Position numbers and translations under genes: made by a program. From contig NC_041788.1 of the NCBI RefSeq assembly GCF_900090045.1, positions 2,475,501 to 2,539,500 on the forward strand: a DNA stretch of 64,000 nt, in the 5' to 3' direction. Below are positions 14,023-25,492 of the stretch, in pieces; the first letter of the stretch is position 1; every line of letters begins with the position of its first letter. Origin of the DNA: Plasmodium malariae. Taxonomy: Eukaryota; Apicomplexa; Aconoidasida; Haemosporida; Plasmodiidae. A model generated the notes under the pieces. The model was given only the letters and a program-made list of their open reading frames with translations. It made no database searches and was not told where the DNA came from.

Positions 14023-16902
14023 ATGAACGTGCAGAACAATCTTATGATTCTTGTGTACCTTTTATTCCCATTTCTACTGTTAACTGAGGATATATATTGT
14101 TTTCTAAAAGATGTTAATATAAAATACGCTTCGGTAAATGATAAAAAAAATAAAAGTAATACAAATGATGGATTTTCTTCTTTTGGACTCTATGGGAAGA
14201 ATAACAAAGATGATGAAAATAAGTCAACAGGTGGGATGTTTCAGTCTTTATTTAGTTCAATAAAAAATATATTATATAATGAAGATAAGATTAAAAAAGA
14301 TTTAAAACTAATTAATGATAATGTAAAAGAAATGAAAGAAGGATTTGTAAAAAGTTCGATAGATATAGCTAAGCAAGCAACTAATATAAAAGAGGATATA
14401 ACAAAGAATACCACTTATTGGAGTAATCTTATTAAGAATACCATCAGTGAAGAATTAGGTCAAATTGATCGTATTAGCAAAGAGCAATTAAATAAATTAA
14501 GGGGAACTCCTCAACACAAAATGCTTTTTTCTACGCCTTTTCAATTTTCTTCTAATGAACAGAAGGGGAACAAAAAGGTTATAGGTAAGGACAGTAGTGA
14601 TGCATCTTCTATTATGTCCTCCGTTGATGCTAAAGCTACTGCTGCTAATGTGGGAGCAGCTTTTCCTTATTTTTCTAACAGTGATAATAAGAATGAGGAA
14701 AAGAAAGGTATGTTTAAATATCTCTACAGTAAAGGTACAAATGAGGGAAAAAAGAACGAGATGAAATATGAAGACCAAGGGGATGAAGCAAAAAAAGGGA
14801 ACAGAATGAACCCATTTAGTTTTTTTACCAATGCTGATAAAAAGGGAAATGCATCTGAAAGTTTTATTAAAGAAGATAAAAGTCAATTACATGCTTTCTT
14901 TGGTATGAAAGAAAATGAAAAGAATGATGGTAAGAGAATTAAGGTTGACACATCTAATAAGGAGGATAAGACGTGGTCGTTCACAAACTACTTTAGTCAT
15001 ATGGGAGAACAGGATCATTTGGAAAAAAAGGAGGGCGGAAAGGGCAGCAAGGACAATGATAGTAGTACAGGTAGAAGTATTCAACAGGAAGAGGAAGAGG
15101 CAAAGGGGTTCTCACTTAACTTCTTTTCAAAGAGGAGTGGGAATGCTGAGGGGAACTCCGAACAAGGGAAGGGTAGTAACAATAATGGAGGAAGTAATGT
15201 AAGTAGCGTTCCGTGGTTCTCCTTTACACATAAAAAACAAGGTGAAGGGGAAAAGGACAAATCTCAACAATATATAAAGATACACCAAGAGGAAACGAAA
15301 AAGAAGGATGATACAATGAATAATCAAAACGAAGGAGATGGAAAAGGAATAGAAAAATCTTTCTCCCTCTTTAATTTATTGAAGGGGAAAGAAAAAAAGA
15401 AAGATATGAATAGTGACAATGTGGAAACTGATAATGCAAATTTGGAAAAAAGTTATAGCACTGATGATGGAAGGAAAAAAGAAAAGAAATCTTTATTCAA
15501 TCTGTATGGTACCTTTGGTCATAATGATTTTGCATTAAATGATGAAAATAAAAAATGGAATTACTCGAACAGTGAATCTAACACAAAAATGAAAATAGAC
15601 TATTCAAATGATAATCTAATGAATAAAGTAAAGAATTACTATAAGGAAAATAAAAATGTCGATGATGTAAAATTTCTTTCTCTTTTAAATACAGAACACC
15701 AATTTGACGAGAATGTTGATTGCTATCCGTTAGTTGCTTTTAAAGGATGTTTAAGTAATTGCTTTAAAACCATCTCGAATGACAAAGGAGAAGAAGAACA
15801 ACATGATTTTAAAAAAAAACCCCTTTCAGTTAATGACTACAAACATTTGGAAAAATGCATTTACAAATGTAAAAACTCTAGCCTCGACAATGTGAGTGGT
15901 GGTTGTGTTCAGAAGGATGGACAGGTGCTAAACAAGAAACCGAATTATAAACAGTACATGCATAACTTTGAAAAGGATAATGTAAAGTTTGACAAACATC
16001 CCTCCGCTTTCCATGATTTCACATTGAAGGATAAGTACAGCGCTGGTACAAGTGGCAGTACAAGCGGAAGTACAAGTGGCAGTACAAGCGGAAGTACAAG
16101 CGGAAGTACAAGCGGCAGTACAAGCGGAAGTACAAGCGGCAGTACAAGCGGCAGTACAGGAAGTGATAGTGCCAATAACGTTCGTGATGAAAAGCATGTG
16201 GGTGATATCACAGCGGAGCTGAAGAAGAGAAATTTCGTTGATATCATATTTATGAAGGATGGGAAAAAGGAAAAGACGAATTATGATTCTGCAAATATAA
16301 TGCCAGGAGAAAATTTAAGTGCAAAACTTTTTGATATAGGTTCAAATTATAAACAAAATAATTCCATGTTAGACAAGGACAACATAAACAATAGTCATCT
16401 TTTACAGAATTCTTTTAATTTATTTAAAACATTAACAACTCAAAATGATGATACGTCTAACTCAACAAGTTCAACAAGTGGAGGCATCTTAAAAAGTCAA
16501 GGCAACATCACTAAGGGTACAGTAGACGCAGATCATACTATCAATACTACTACTACTACAAGTACAAATAGTGAAGAAGAAAAGGAGGAGGAGGATGATG
16601 ATGATGATGACAGTTCAAATCATTATAGTTATGCTTCAACTAGCTTTTTCCTATTTTTATTGTTCATTACCTTTTTTGTCTACCTATCAGCCTTCACTAA
16701 TATAATTAATCAGTACTACGTTTCATTTAAAGAAAAAATTTGCTTATATTTAAATGGAAATTACAAAGCTACCTTCAATCATATTTATGGTGAACCATCA
16801 GAAGCATTTTTACCCAAAAGTGTACATACCCCTTACAACATAAACAGTGCACAAGATAATTATTACCACTCCTTCCAAGAAAACAATTTAGACCTCGCAT
16901 GA
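14023..16902 (+). CDS. Conserved Plasmodium membrane protein, 959 aa
   Basis: Single exon with ATG preceded by AT-rich leader. Residues 1-27 form a hydrophobic signal sequence. A second hydrophobic helix lies at about 872-896 (SFFLFLLFITFFVYLSAF), leaving a tail of about 63 residues, so a type I membrane protein of the secretory pathway is the likely topology. Residues about 85-165 are helical and charged. Residues about 165-520 carry some ten short aromatic motifs of F-S-x-F/L-F type separated by 25-40 polar residues. A cysteine cluster follows (about 566-635): CYPLVAFKGCLSNC, then CIYKCK and GGC. An STSG repeat (DNA about 16047-16160) and an acidic run before the membrane helix are low complexity. 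It lies just upstream of MIF, on the same strand. I do not recognise a named family. Confidence 0.85.
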   Translation: MNVQNNLMILVYLLFPFLLLTEDIYCFLKDVNIKYASVNDKKNKSNTNDGFSSFGLYGKNNKDDENKSTGGMFQSLFSSIKNILYNEDKIKKDLKLINDNVKEMKEGFVKSSIDIAKQATNIKEDITKNTTYWSNLIKNTISEELGQIDRISKEQLNKLRGTPQHKMLFSTPFQFSSNEQKGNKKVIGKDSSDASSIMSSVDAKATAANVGAAFPYFSNSDNKNEEKKGMFKYLYSKGTNEGKKNEMKYEDQGDEAKKGNRMNPFSFFTNADKKGNASESFIKEDKSQLHAFFGMKENEKNDGKRIKVDTSNKEDKTWSFTNYFSHMGEQDHLEKKEGGKGSKDNDSSTGRSIQQEEEEAKGFSLNFFSKRSGNAEGNSEQGKGSNNNGGSNVSSVPWFSFTHKKQGEGEKDKSQQYIKIHQEETKKKDDTMNNQNEGDGKGIEKSFSLFNLLKGKEKKKDMNSDNVETDNANLEKSYSTDDGRKKEKKSLFNLYGTFGHNDFALNDENKKWNYSNSESNTKMKIDYSNDNLMNKVKNYYKENKNVDDVKFLSLLNTEHQFDENVDCYPLVAFKGCLSNCFKTISNDKGEEEQHDFKKKPLSVNDYKHLEKCIYKCKNSSLDNVSGGCVQKDGQVLNKKPNYKQYMHNFEKDNVKFDKHPSAFHDFTLKDKYSAGTSGSTSGSTSGSTSGSTSGSTSGSTSGSTSGSTSGSTGSDSANNVRDEKHVGDITAELKKRNFVDIIFMKDGKKEKTNYDSANIMPGENLSAKLFDIGSNYKQNNSMLDKDNINNSHLLQNSFNLFKTLTTQNDDTSNSTSSTSGGILKSQGNITKGTVDADHTINTTTTTSTNSEEEKEEEDDDDDDSSNHYSYASTSFFLFLLFITFFVYLSAFTNIINQYYVSFKEKICLYLNGNYKATFNHIYGEPSEAFLPKSVHTPYNINSAQDNYYHSFQENNLDLA

Positions 16903-18366
16903 CGACTTGGACGATTGCACGTTGAAGTATGTTCATACGTGTGGGGGCATGTCCACACGTGCTGTTCCTTCTTCATACGTGTTGGTACATGTTCACACAT
17001 GATAATGATTCTCCATACATGTGCATAAAATACGTAAGACATAAATATACGTCTTCAGCTTCGTTATACCATGTACACGAGTGTTCCGGTTTATGCGTAA
17101 CCTTTGTCCCCCTCGCAGCTTTCATTTCCGTTTAATTTATTTCATTTATTTATTTTTACGTTATTTATCTATTTTTACTTTTCTATTTTATTTATTTATT
17201 TTTATTTTTTATTTTTTATTTTAATATTTTATTTTATTATTATTATTTTTTTTTTTTTTATTTTTTTTTTTTGTTGTTTTTAAATAATTTTATATGGAGG
17301 GTCACTATGACACTTAAGTAACCCCCCCCCCCACTACGCAACACTGTCCAAACATTTAAAATTATCCAAAAAAATTTTGGTACCGTTTTTATAAATATAA
17401 TATCCTTTGTTTCTTTTTTAATTTTAAATATGTACACAAATAAAGAATTATATAAATTTAATACTCAAGTTATGATTTCCTCTACGTACCTATAGGAATA
17501 AAAAAAAAAAAAAATGTAACATACCCTCTGTTTTACGAGTATATAAACGTATATGTAATATAATATTTTTATTATTGTGCTTTGTATATTTCGTGTTTTT
17601 CCTACTTTACCAGTTTGCATATTTGTATATTGAAACCCTACTATTTTTTTAAGCTCAATATGACAATACTACATTGTTACAACGTTATGTCATTCTTTCT
17701 GCATTAGAATACCTAATCTTTTATTTATTTTTATTTTTTTGTACTGAAATATGTATAAGCATATTTGAACAAAATAGAGGGCAAATAACAGCATGAACAA
17801 AAAGTGCATACAATGCTTATATAATTTATACGTGTGCGTGAAAACAGGTATGGTATATATACTTTTATATGTACATAACATTTATGTAACGCACTGAAGT
17901 GAGAAGAATACAAAATTATATACATTATGTATGTGAATATATGTACATAGTTAAGTATAATCCATGGAATGCTCACCTTTTAACAAAATAGCTATACATT
18001 TACATTGCTATTATATACATTTATGCAATCAAAAAAAAAAAAAAAAAAAAATTTTTTTTACCCCCCATTTAGTTATTATACTTATATAATAAACTACTGT
18101 GATTAATACTTTTTATATTTATTTTTCCATTTATTTTTATATTTATTTTTCCATTTATTTTTATATTTATTATTATATTTATATTTACATTTATGCTTAT
18201 GCTTATGCTTATGCTTATATTTATGTTTAAGTTTATATGCTTTAGTTTATGTTTACATTTGTAGAGAAACTTTAATCTTCCTAAAAATTAAAAAAATATT
18301 TTTTTTTTTTTTTCTTATTTTATAAAAACCTTTCATCAAGTTTTCAAATTTGAAATACCCTTCCAA
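16903..18366. other. Intergenic region between the 959-aa gene and MIF
   Basis: 3' flank of the membrane-protein gene and promoter/leader of MIF. T-rich simple sequence at 17140-17285, an eight-or-more C tract at 17324-17332, and TTTA / TTATGC short repeats at 18110-18230. No gene seen. Confidence 0.55.
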
Positions 18367-18994
18367 ATGCCTTGCTGCGAGTTGATAACAAATATAAGTA
18401 TAGCCGATGATAATGCGCAAAATGTATTATCTCAAATAGAAAGGGGTACTAATAAAAGAAAATTTCGTAATGAAAATCCATACATACGTGTATACATATG
18501 TACGTACATGTACATGTGCATGTCAATTTTAGAACATTTCGTACAACACAATTATGCCAAATAGTAAACATTAACCCCAATATAGTGTTAATAATAACAT
18601 ACTAAGTTTTTATTCTCTCCTTTTAAAGCATATTTTATACATGTTCAAAAATGAATAATAACGAAATATGTGGTTATTAAAACTACAGCAAATAATAACA
18701 TTGATTTATTTTCTCTTTTTAGTGATATCGGATGTATTGGGAAAACCTGTGTCTTATATTATGAGCAATTATGACTATCAGAAAAACTTAAGATTTGCTG
18801 GCACGAATGAAGAATATTGTTTTGTTAGGTTAACAAGCATTGGAGGAATTAATAGGTCAAATAATTCAACTTTAGCTGATAAAATTACAAAAATTCTTAT
18901 GAACACGTTAAATGTAAAATCGAGGAGAGTGTACATTGAATTCAGGGATTGTTCAGCTCAAAATTTCGCATACAGTGGATCTCTATTTGGCTGA
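18367..18994 (+). CDS. MIF: Macrophage migration inhibitory factor homologue, two exons
   Basis: Exon 1 is 18367-18445 and exon 2 is 18723-18994. The 277-nt intron starts GTACTAAT and ends TTTTTAG. The spliced protein is 116 aa, the usual Plasmodium MIF length. It begins MPCC, so Pro2 (Pro1 after Met removal, the tautomerase nucleophile) is present. The conserved core KPVSYIMSNYDYQKNLRFAG, then SIGGINRSNN and the C-terminus FRDCSAQNFAYSGSLFG are all visible. In malaria parasites this secreted cytokine mimic modulates host inflammation and has weak tautomerase activity. Phase fits only when the donor after 18445 is used, giving QIERVISDVLGKP across the junction. Confidence 0.96.
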
Positions 18995-19683
18995 AATGAT
19001 TTCATTCCTTATTTCCTCAATTTTTGAACATAATGCTCACGTGACTGTGCATATATATACGTAACCTATGTATGTGTATATATATACAGTATGTATGTGC
19101 ATATATATATATATATATATATACACAGCAGTACGGATATACTTTATGCACGCGTTCATACAATACGTGAAATGTCACATTTTCTAAAACGTCCTTTTAT
19201 TAACAAATGTTAATCGACCAGCTACCATCTAATTGCATATAAAATGAGATTTTTCTTTATATAAAAGTGTGTTACATTATTGTGTAAACAATCGCATTAT
19301 TAATACATGTGTATATATCTTATACTGAAGATTTAAGAGACAGGCATAAATTGATTTTTTTTCCTTTTTTTATTTATATACATAATATATACGTATATAT
19401 ACATACATACATACATACATACAATTATATCAAGGAAACGAAGATTTTAACTGTAACCTAAAAACAGAATTATAAATTTTTTAATAAATAATGTTAAGCA
19501 CCTTTTAATTTTATTCTACAAAATTAAATTTTGGATAATTTCGTTTAGTGCGCAATCTCATTTTGTGAACGGTTAAATTTTATGAACTGTTCATACAATT
19601 TTACATCAATTTTTAATGTTAAGCAAGGGGGGAAATTATTTAGTTTAACAGAAATATTTACAAGATAGCCATATAAGTGTTAC

Positions 19684-19716
<33 letters not shown>

Positions 19717-20570
19717 TATTGTGCCAAATTATCGAGAAATTTCTGAACAGGACATTTTATTTTAAAAAATTATTTACAAAATATATGAAACGTTCATAAA
19801 ATTTTTTTTTTTTTTTTTTTTTTTTTACATATTATTTTCATTATATTATTATTTTTTTTCTTTTTCATTTTAATAGAATTCCTCTTTAACAACCTTGTTG
19901 AAGCTTAAAAATGGTACGTCAAATAAGGGCTATTTAGTAATACTGTTAAGCGTCTTTTAAAAATTAATCCCCTTATTTTTACTATTTTGCTAAATACAAA
20001 AAGATTTAATATGCTGCATAATGATTCCTATAACATGCACATCATAAATGCGTTTTGCAGTAATCGGTACCATATTTTTCTCTTAAGAGTTAACGATTTA
20101 GTGGTATAACAACGGACAACACAAAAGTTAGAAGTACACTTTCTGTGATAACACATATGCGCATAAAAATATGCATATATACATGCATATATATATATGA
20201 ACATGTATATACATATTTATGCGTAATTATAACAAAACAAAAATAGCCTCTTTAAATTTGAGGAATATCAAAAATCTCGCAGTGCCATAGGTCCCACTTT
20301 TCGTAGCACACATAAGTATAAATGCATAACAACAATCCACTATTGTAGATACATCATTATTTTTATATTACTCTATCAATTTATTTCTACACAAGCATTA
20401 TCCCCTTGGACATACTACTCCTTTGTACACTTAATTATCACGTGCTATCAGTCCTTATTTTTAAAATGGTTTATTCTTTTTAATTTCCACCATTTTTTGA
20501 AATATTATTCTTTTTTAACTTTTATGAAATGTATATATATATAAATATATAATATATGTGTGTATGTATA

Positions 20571-20805
20571 GATGTACCTATGTATGTATGTACCTATGTA
20601 TGTATGTACCTATGTATGTATGTACCTATGTATGTATGTACCTATGTATGTATGTACCTATGTATGTATGTACCTATGTATGTATGTACCTATGTATGTA
20701 TGTACCTATGTATGTATGTACTTATGTATGTATGTACCTATGTATGTATGTACCTATGTATGTATGTACCTATGTATGTATGTACCTATGTATGTATGTA
20801 TGGGC
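20571..20805. repeat. 16-bp minisatellite
   Basis: About 15 nearly perfect copies of cctatgtatgtatgta, one with ctt for cct at about 20720. All three frames are open, so the Cys/Met/Tyr-rich ORFs over it are artefacts. Confidence 0.93.
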
Positions 20806-21657
20806 GTATATGTATACCCATTTATGCCTATCACACCTTTCTGTTTAACATCAGTGCCTTTAATATATGGCGAGCATGTGTACAGGCGTCCGGGCACAGT
20901 TGTTCATATATATGTGTAAACTTTTTTCTCTTTTCTGTTCATAAAAAGAAGGGCTATCTATCACTTTGGGCTTCTTAACATGAAGAGAAATGGCAGAATT
21001 AAATGAACAAACAATGAACATATAAGGAGCAAAAAAATAAGAAAAAAACAAGCAATTAATTAGCAAAAAAAATTTGCAATTAACGAAAAAAATCAGTAAT
21101 AAATTAAAAAAAAATTAGCAATACATAAATAAAAGCTTTAAGCTTTTAAGCTTGTAACAAATAATATTGAAGTGGTACACTAAGCTATCAACAATATATG
21201 AAATCATACAAAAAAATAAAAAAAAAATAAACAAATAAAAAATGAAAAAAAACAAAAAAAAATAAAAAAAATAATAAATAAAAAAAATAATAAATAAAAA
21301 AAATAATAAATAAAAAAAAAATAATAAAATAAAAATAATAATTATAATAATATTAATAATAGTAATAGCAGTAACATCAGCAATAGTAAGAGTAACCTTA
21401 TATTTGAAACCCCCGTTCAAATAACTCTGTAGAAAAAAAAAAATAACTCGTTTATCTTATGTGGTATGAAAGTACTTTATAAAAGAATATAAGTACAATG
21501 TTTTTTGGTGTATTTATATTATAAATTCTTTTTTTTTTTCTCCATTTGTATATATATATATATATATGTATATGTATATGTATATGCATATTTATATATG
21601 TACATTTTTTAAATTCCCCTTTTGCGTTTTATTACATGCTTTTTTTTCTTTCTTCCC

Positions 21658-21688
<31 letters not shown>

Positions 21689-22009
21689 ATTATTCCACTG
21701 TTACTTATATTTCATAAACTTTTATCCCATTTTGTGCAGCCTTTTTCGTTGACTTCTACATTTTGTATTTTGAATTTTTTGTGTACATGAAATTTTCCTT
21801 CATTTGTTGCGCGTTAAAGAGTTGAGTATACATACATATATATACATATATTCCTGACCGAAGCAAGGAAAACCGTCGACTTTCGAAGATTTCCTTTTAA
21901 ACAGTGAGAAGAAAAGGACAGATCCTATTACTATATCGCTTGCAGTGGAAAAAAAGTACGAAAAAGTGAAGAAGCAAAGCGCATGAGTGTATGTTTATGA
22001 TTATACTTT

Positions 22010-22135
22010 TGTATGTATGTATGAACATATGTATGTATGTATGTATGAACATATGTATGTATGTATGAACATATGTATGTATGTATGAACATATGTATGT
22101 ATGTATGAACATATGTATGTATGCATGAACATATG
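22010..22135. repeat. 20-bp minisatellite
   Basis: About six copies of gaacatatgtatgtatgtat (one longer by 4 bases), ending about 55 bases upstream of the CCT3 start codon. Confidence 0.9.
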
Positions 22136-22189
22136 TACGTTTTTATATACGTATTAATACACCCCCTCACGCCACTTCACTTCCAACAG

Positions 22190-22422
22190 ATGTTGAAAAA
22201 CCCCGGAGCAGTTTTGGTTTTCAAGCCTAACACAAAGAGGGAGGAAGGAAGAAAAACGCAGCTGTCGAATATACAGGTAATCAAAAGAAGCGATTGAATT
22301 CTTAGGGGGCACATGATGTCAACGCGTGCAGTATACGATTGCATGGAACTGCTCACGTGCGAGTTCCCTTGCATGTACGTGAATCCATATACAAAATGCT
22401 CATCTGCAAAATAAATTTGTTC

Positions 22423-22471
<49 letters not shown>

Positions 22472-24102
22472 GTGTGCTTCTTTACATATATACATGGGTA
22501 CTGAATATTTACAAATATGGCCATCCTCTGTGTGGCCCATTTTGATGACCTGTTCAGGCGAGTCGGGCAGTTAGCGAAATTGTGAAGACAACACTAGGCC
22601 CTATGGCAATGTTGAAAATGATGCTTGATCCGTTGGGGGGAATAATAATAACTAATGATGGCAATTCAATTTTAAGAGAAGTGGATGTAGCTCACCCAGC
22701 AGCAAAATCGCTGATAGAATTAAGTAGATCTCAGGATGAAGAAGTAGGAGATGGAACAACATCGGTAGTGATATTATCAGGTGAGTTACTAAACATAGCG
22801 GAAGCATTTCTAAAGCAGAAGATACATCCAACAATTATAGTAAATTGTTATATGAATGCTTTAAATTGTAGTTTAAAATATTTAGAAGAAATTGCAATTG
22901 AGGTAGATGTAAATGATGAAGGGAATCTATTAAAAGCTATAGATTCATGTTTAAGTACAAAATTTGTTAGTCGTTATAACAGTATTATTAGTAAATTAGC
23001 ATTAGAAGCAACTCAGTGTGTTAAGATAGAAAACATAATGGGTAAAAAAGAAATAGATATAAAAAGATATGCAAAGGTGGAAAAAATACCTGGAGGAGAA
23101 ATAACAGACAGTTATGTACTAAAGGGTGTAATGATAAATAAAGATATTACACATCCAAAAATGAGAAGGTATATTAAGAATCCACGTATATTATTACTAG
23201 ATTGCACATTAGAATATAAAAAAGCAGAAAGTCAAACAAACGTAGAAATATTGGATGAAAATACATGGAATCAATTACTTTTACAGGAAGAAATAGAAGT
23301 TAAAAAGTTTTGTGAATATATAATTGATAGTAAATGCGATGTAGTAATAACAGAAAAAGGTGTATCTGATTTAGCTCAACATTTTCTTGTTAAAAAGAAT
23401 ATAAGTGTTATTAGGAGAGTAAGAAAAACAGATTTGAATAGATTAGAAAGGATTAGTGGTGCTACAATTGTTAACAGATGTGATGAAATTGTTGAGAGTG
23501 ATATTGGTACACAATGTGGTTTATTTGAAGTTAAAAAAATTGGAGATGATTACTATTCCTTTTTTGTTGAATGTGAAAATCCTCGTGCATGTACTATTTT
23601 ACTTAGAGGATCAACTAAAGATGTGTTAAACGAAATAGAAAGGAATTTACATGATGGTATGAATGTAGCTAAAAATATAATCATAGAAGGGAAATTATTA
23701 TATGGTGGTGGATGTACAGAAATGCGAGTTGCTCAACATCTACTTAAAGAAGCAAACCATTTTGATGATTCAAGAAAAAGCATAACAGAAGCAGTTGCTA
23801 CAGCCCTTGAAATTATTCCAAAAATTTTAGCACAAAACAGTGGAGCTAATGTAGTAAAGACTATAAACATGTTAAGGATAAAACATGAAAATATTGATGG
23901 AGAGAAGTATGGAATAGATGGTATTACAGGTGATATTATTGATGTATCGACAAAAAATATTTGGGATTTACTTTCTGTAAAGAAGCAAATATACAAAAGT
24001 GCAATTGAAGCTGCTGCCATGATTCTTCGAATTGACGATGTGGTTAGCGGAATAGGAAAGGAGGATAAGATTCAGAAGCCCGTTCAGAATGAGTTCGATT
24101 AG
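22190..24102 (+). CDS. CCT3: T-complex protein 1 subunit gamma (CCT3/TRiC), two exons
   Basis: One of eight subunits of the cytosolic chaperonin ring that folds actin, tubulin and other proteins using ATP. Exon 1 is 22190-22276 (29 codons, begins MLKNPGAVLVFKPNTKREEG). A 281-nt intron runs GTAATC..TTCAG and contains a (TA)n block. Exon 2 is 22558-24102. The total is 543 aa, normal for this subunit. Group II chaperonin signatures: TLGPMAMLKMM, NDGNSIL, the nucleotide-binding GDGTTSVVIL (about residues 93-102), GGGCTEMRVA and the C-terminal DDVVSGI. Reading the second exon alone would begin at a GTG inside the TLGP motif and lose the N-terminus, so the spliced start is preferred. Confidence 0.96.
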
Positions 24103-25242
24103 AAATGGAGGCGGCGGGAAGAGACTCAAAGAGCATTCGATTGGTGTAGTAGTATCCTTCTATTGTTATCGATGGATGATATTGGTGTAGTGATATCGGT
24201 GTAGTGATATCGGTGTAGTGATATCGGTGTAGTGATAACGGTGTAGTGATAACGGTGTAGTGATAACGGTGTAGTGATAACGGTGTAGTGATATCGGTGT
24301 AGTGATAACGGTGTAGTGATATCGGTGTAGTGATAACGGTGTAGTGATAATCGGTGTAGTGATATCGATGTAGTGATATCGATGTAGTGATATCGATGTA
24401 GTGATATCGGTGTAGTGATATCGATGTAGTGATATCGGTGTAATAATATCGATGATGTAGCCCCAATTCAGTAACGCCTGCTCAGCTCTTAGTTAGAATT
24501 CACTATAGAATCATAGCTCTGTATATACATCTACCAGTTCGAGAAAGTGCTTCTTATTCATCTGCGTTGTATGCCCTCATGCATGCATCTTCGCGTGTAT
24601 GTATGCTTATATTTACGCGCGTATTTGTGCTTCCATTTATGCGTTTGTTTATTACTTTATGCTCATACGCATTTACATATTCATGCCTTTCTCCATATCC
24701 CTTTTTGTTCCCTCCCTCCCCCATTTATAAACGGGGGTGTGCCTCCCGTGGAATGTTGAATGTTTCCTACCTCACCCTGTATCTTAGTTATAATATGTAT
24801 CACGTGCAGTATGTTAATTTTGTTGTACTTCATGTGCTGCATTTGTGAAGGCTAAAAGAGTAAATATTTTTGAAAAAACTAGTCATAATTAAATAGCGTT
24901 ACATAGTAGTATGAATAGTACGAAGCAATGTGCATCTGTTTGCTGTTACGTGCAATACTGCTTAACGGTGCGCAGTTTTAACAAATATGAAATTTACTTG
25001 TAGATTAACTCCGTGAACACATATAGAACGGGTAATGAAGATATGTACAAGTATTACAAAAAAAGAAAAGATGAATCCCATAGGCAGCATTAAAAGCTAC
25101 CTGTTCAGGCAAACGAACACACAGGCGGGCAGAAATGCACCCATGTGATACAGCCAACTTTTGAAAAAAGAAAACTGAACAAATTAACAAAAACAAAATT
25201 TGTACCCATACAAAAAAAAAAAAAAAAAGGGAATGAAACAAT

Positions 25243-25280
<38 letters not shown>

Positions 25281-25492
25281 TATATAGATAGATGGATAGA
25301 CAGATGAAGCTAATGTAAATGCTAGAGGAAGTAATGGGAACATGGAGAGGCGCCGAAAGATAGTGCGAAGAAATAATAACAACGGTGTGCATGCCGTAAT
25401 GCTTCCCACCCCGTGCATACACATGAATGCCTGTTCTGTGTATGCTTCAAACGATAGGTATTTTTAATAAAGAGCCTCCGCCATATTCCTCT
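24103..25492. other. Convergent 3' region between CCT3 and the SAP gene
   Basis: The 3' ends of two converging genes. It contains the 15-bp minisatellite listed separately and poly-A tracts at 25212-25228 and 25246-25274. No gene seen. Confidence 0.55.
24168..24455. repeat. 15-bp GC-richer minisatellite after CCT3
   Basis: About 18 copies of gtgtagtgatatcgg, with variants ataacgg and atatcga, starting about 65 bases after the CCT3 stop. It is much less AT-rich than its surroundings. The unit is five codons long, so the minus strand is open throughout and reads as a His/Tyr/Ile/Thr repeat, but I see no start context or neighbouring exon to make it a gene. Confidence 0.93.

Larger units (their letters stand above)
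18995..22189. other. Intergenic region between MIF and CCT3
   Basis: Long poly-T tracts (19685-19709, 19803-19826), (TA)n at 19100-19123, ACAT repeats at 19401-19422, and two arrays listed separately. The A-rich part at 21200-21340 is an AAATAAAA-type simple sequence. No gene could be supported on either strand. Confidence 0.55.

Noticed and set aside
15928..16247. Minus-strand ORFs rich in Thr/Ala/Cys or Leu/Pro/Val
   Set aside because: Antisense shadows of the STSG repeat in the 959-aa gene.
20556..20978. Long Cys/Met/Tyr ORFs in three frames
   Set aside because: Translations of a 16-bp array; no codon bias, no conserved sequence.
24044..24466. Minus-strand His/Tyr/Thr/Ile ORF of 140 aa
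   Set aside because: Translation of the 15-bp minisatellite; it also overlaps the end of CCT3 antisense.
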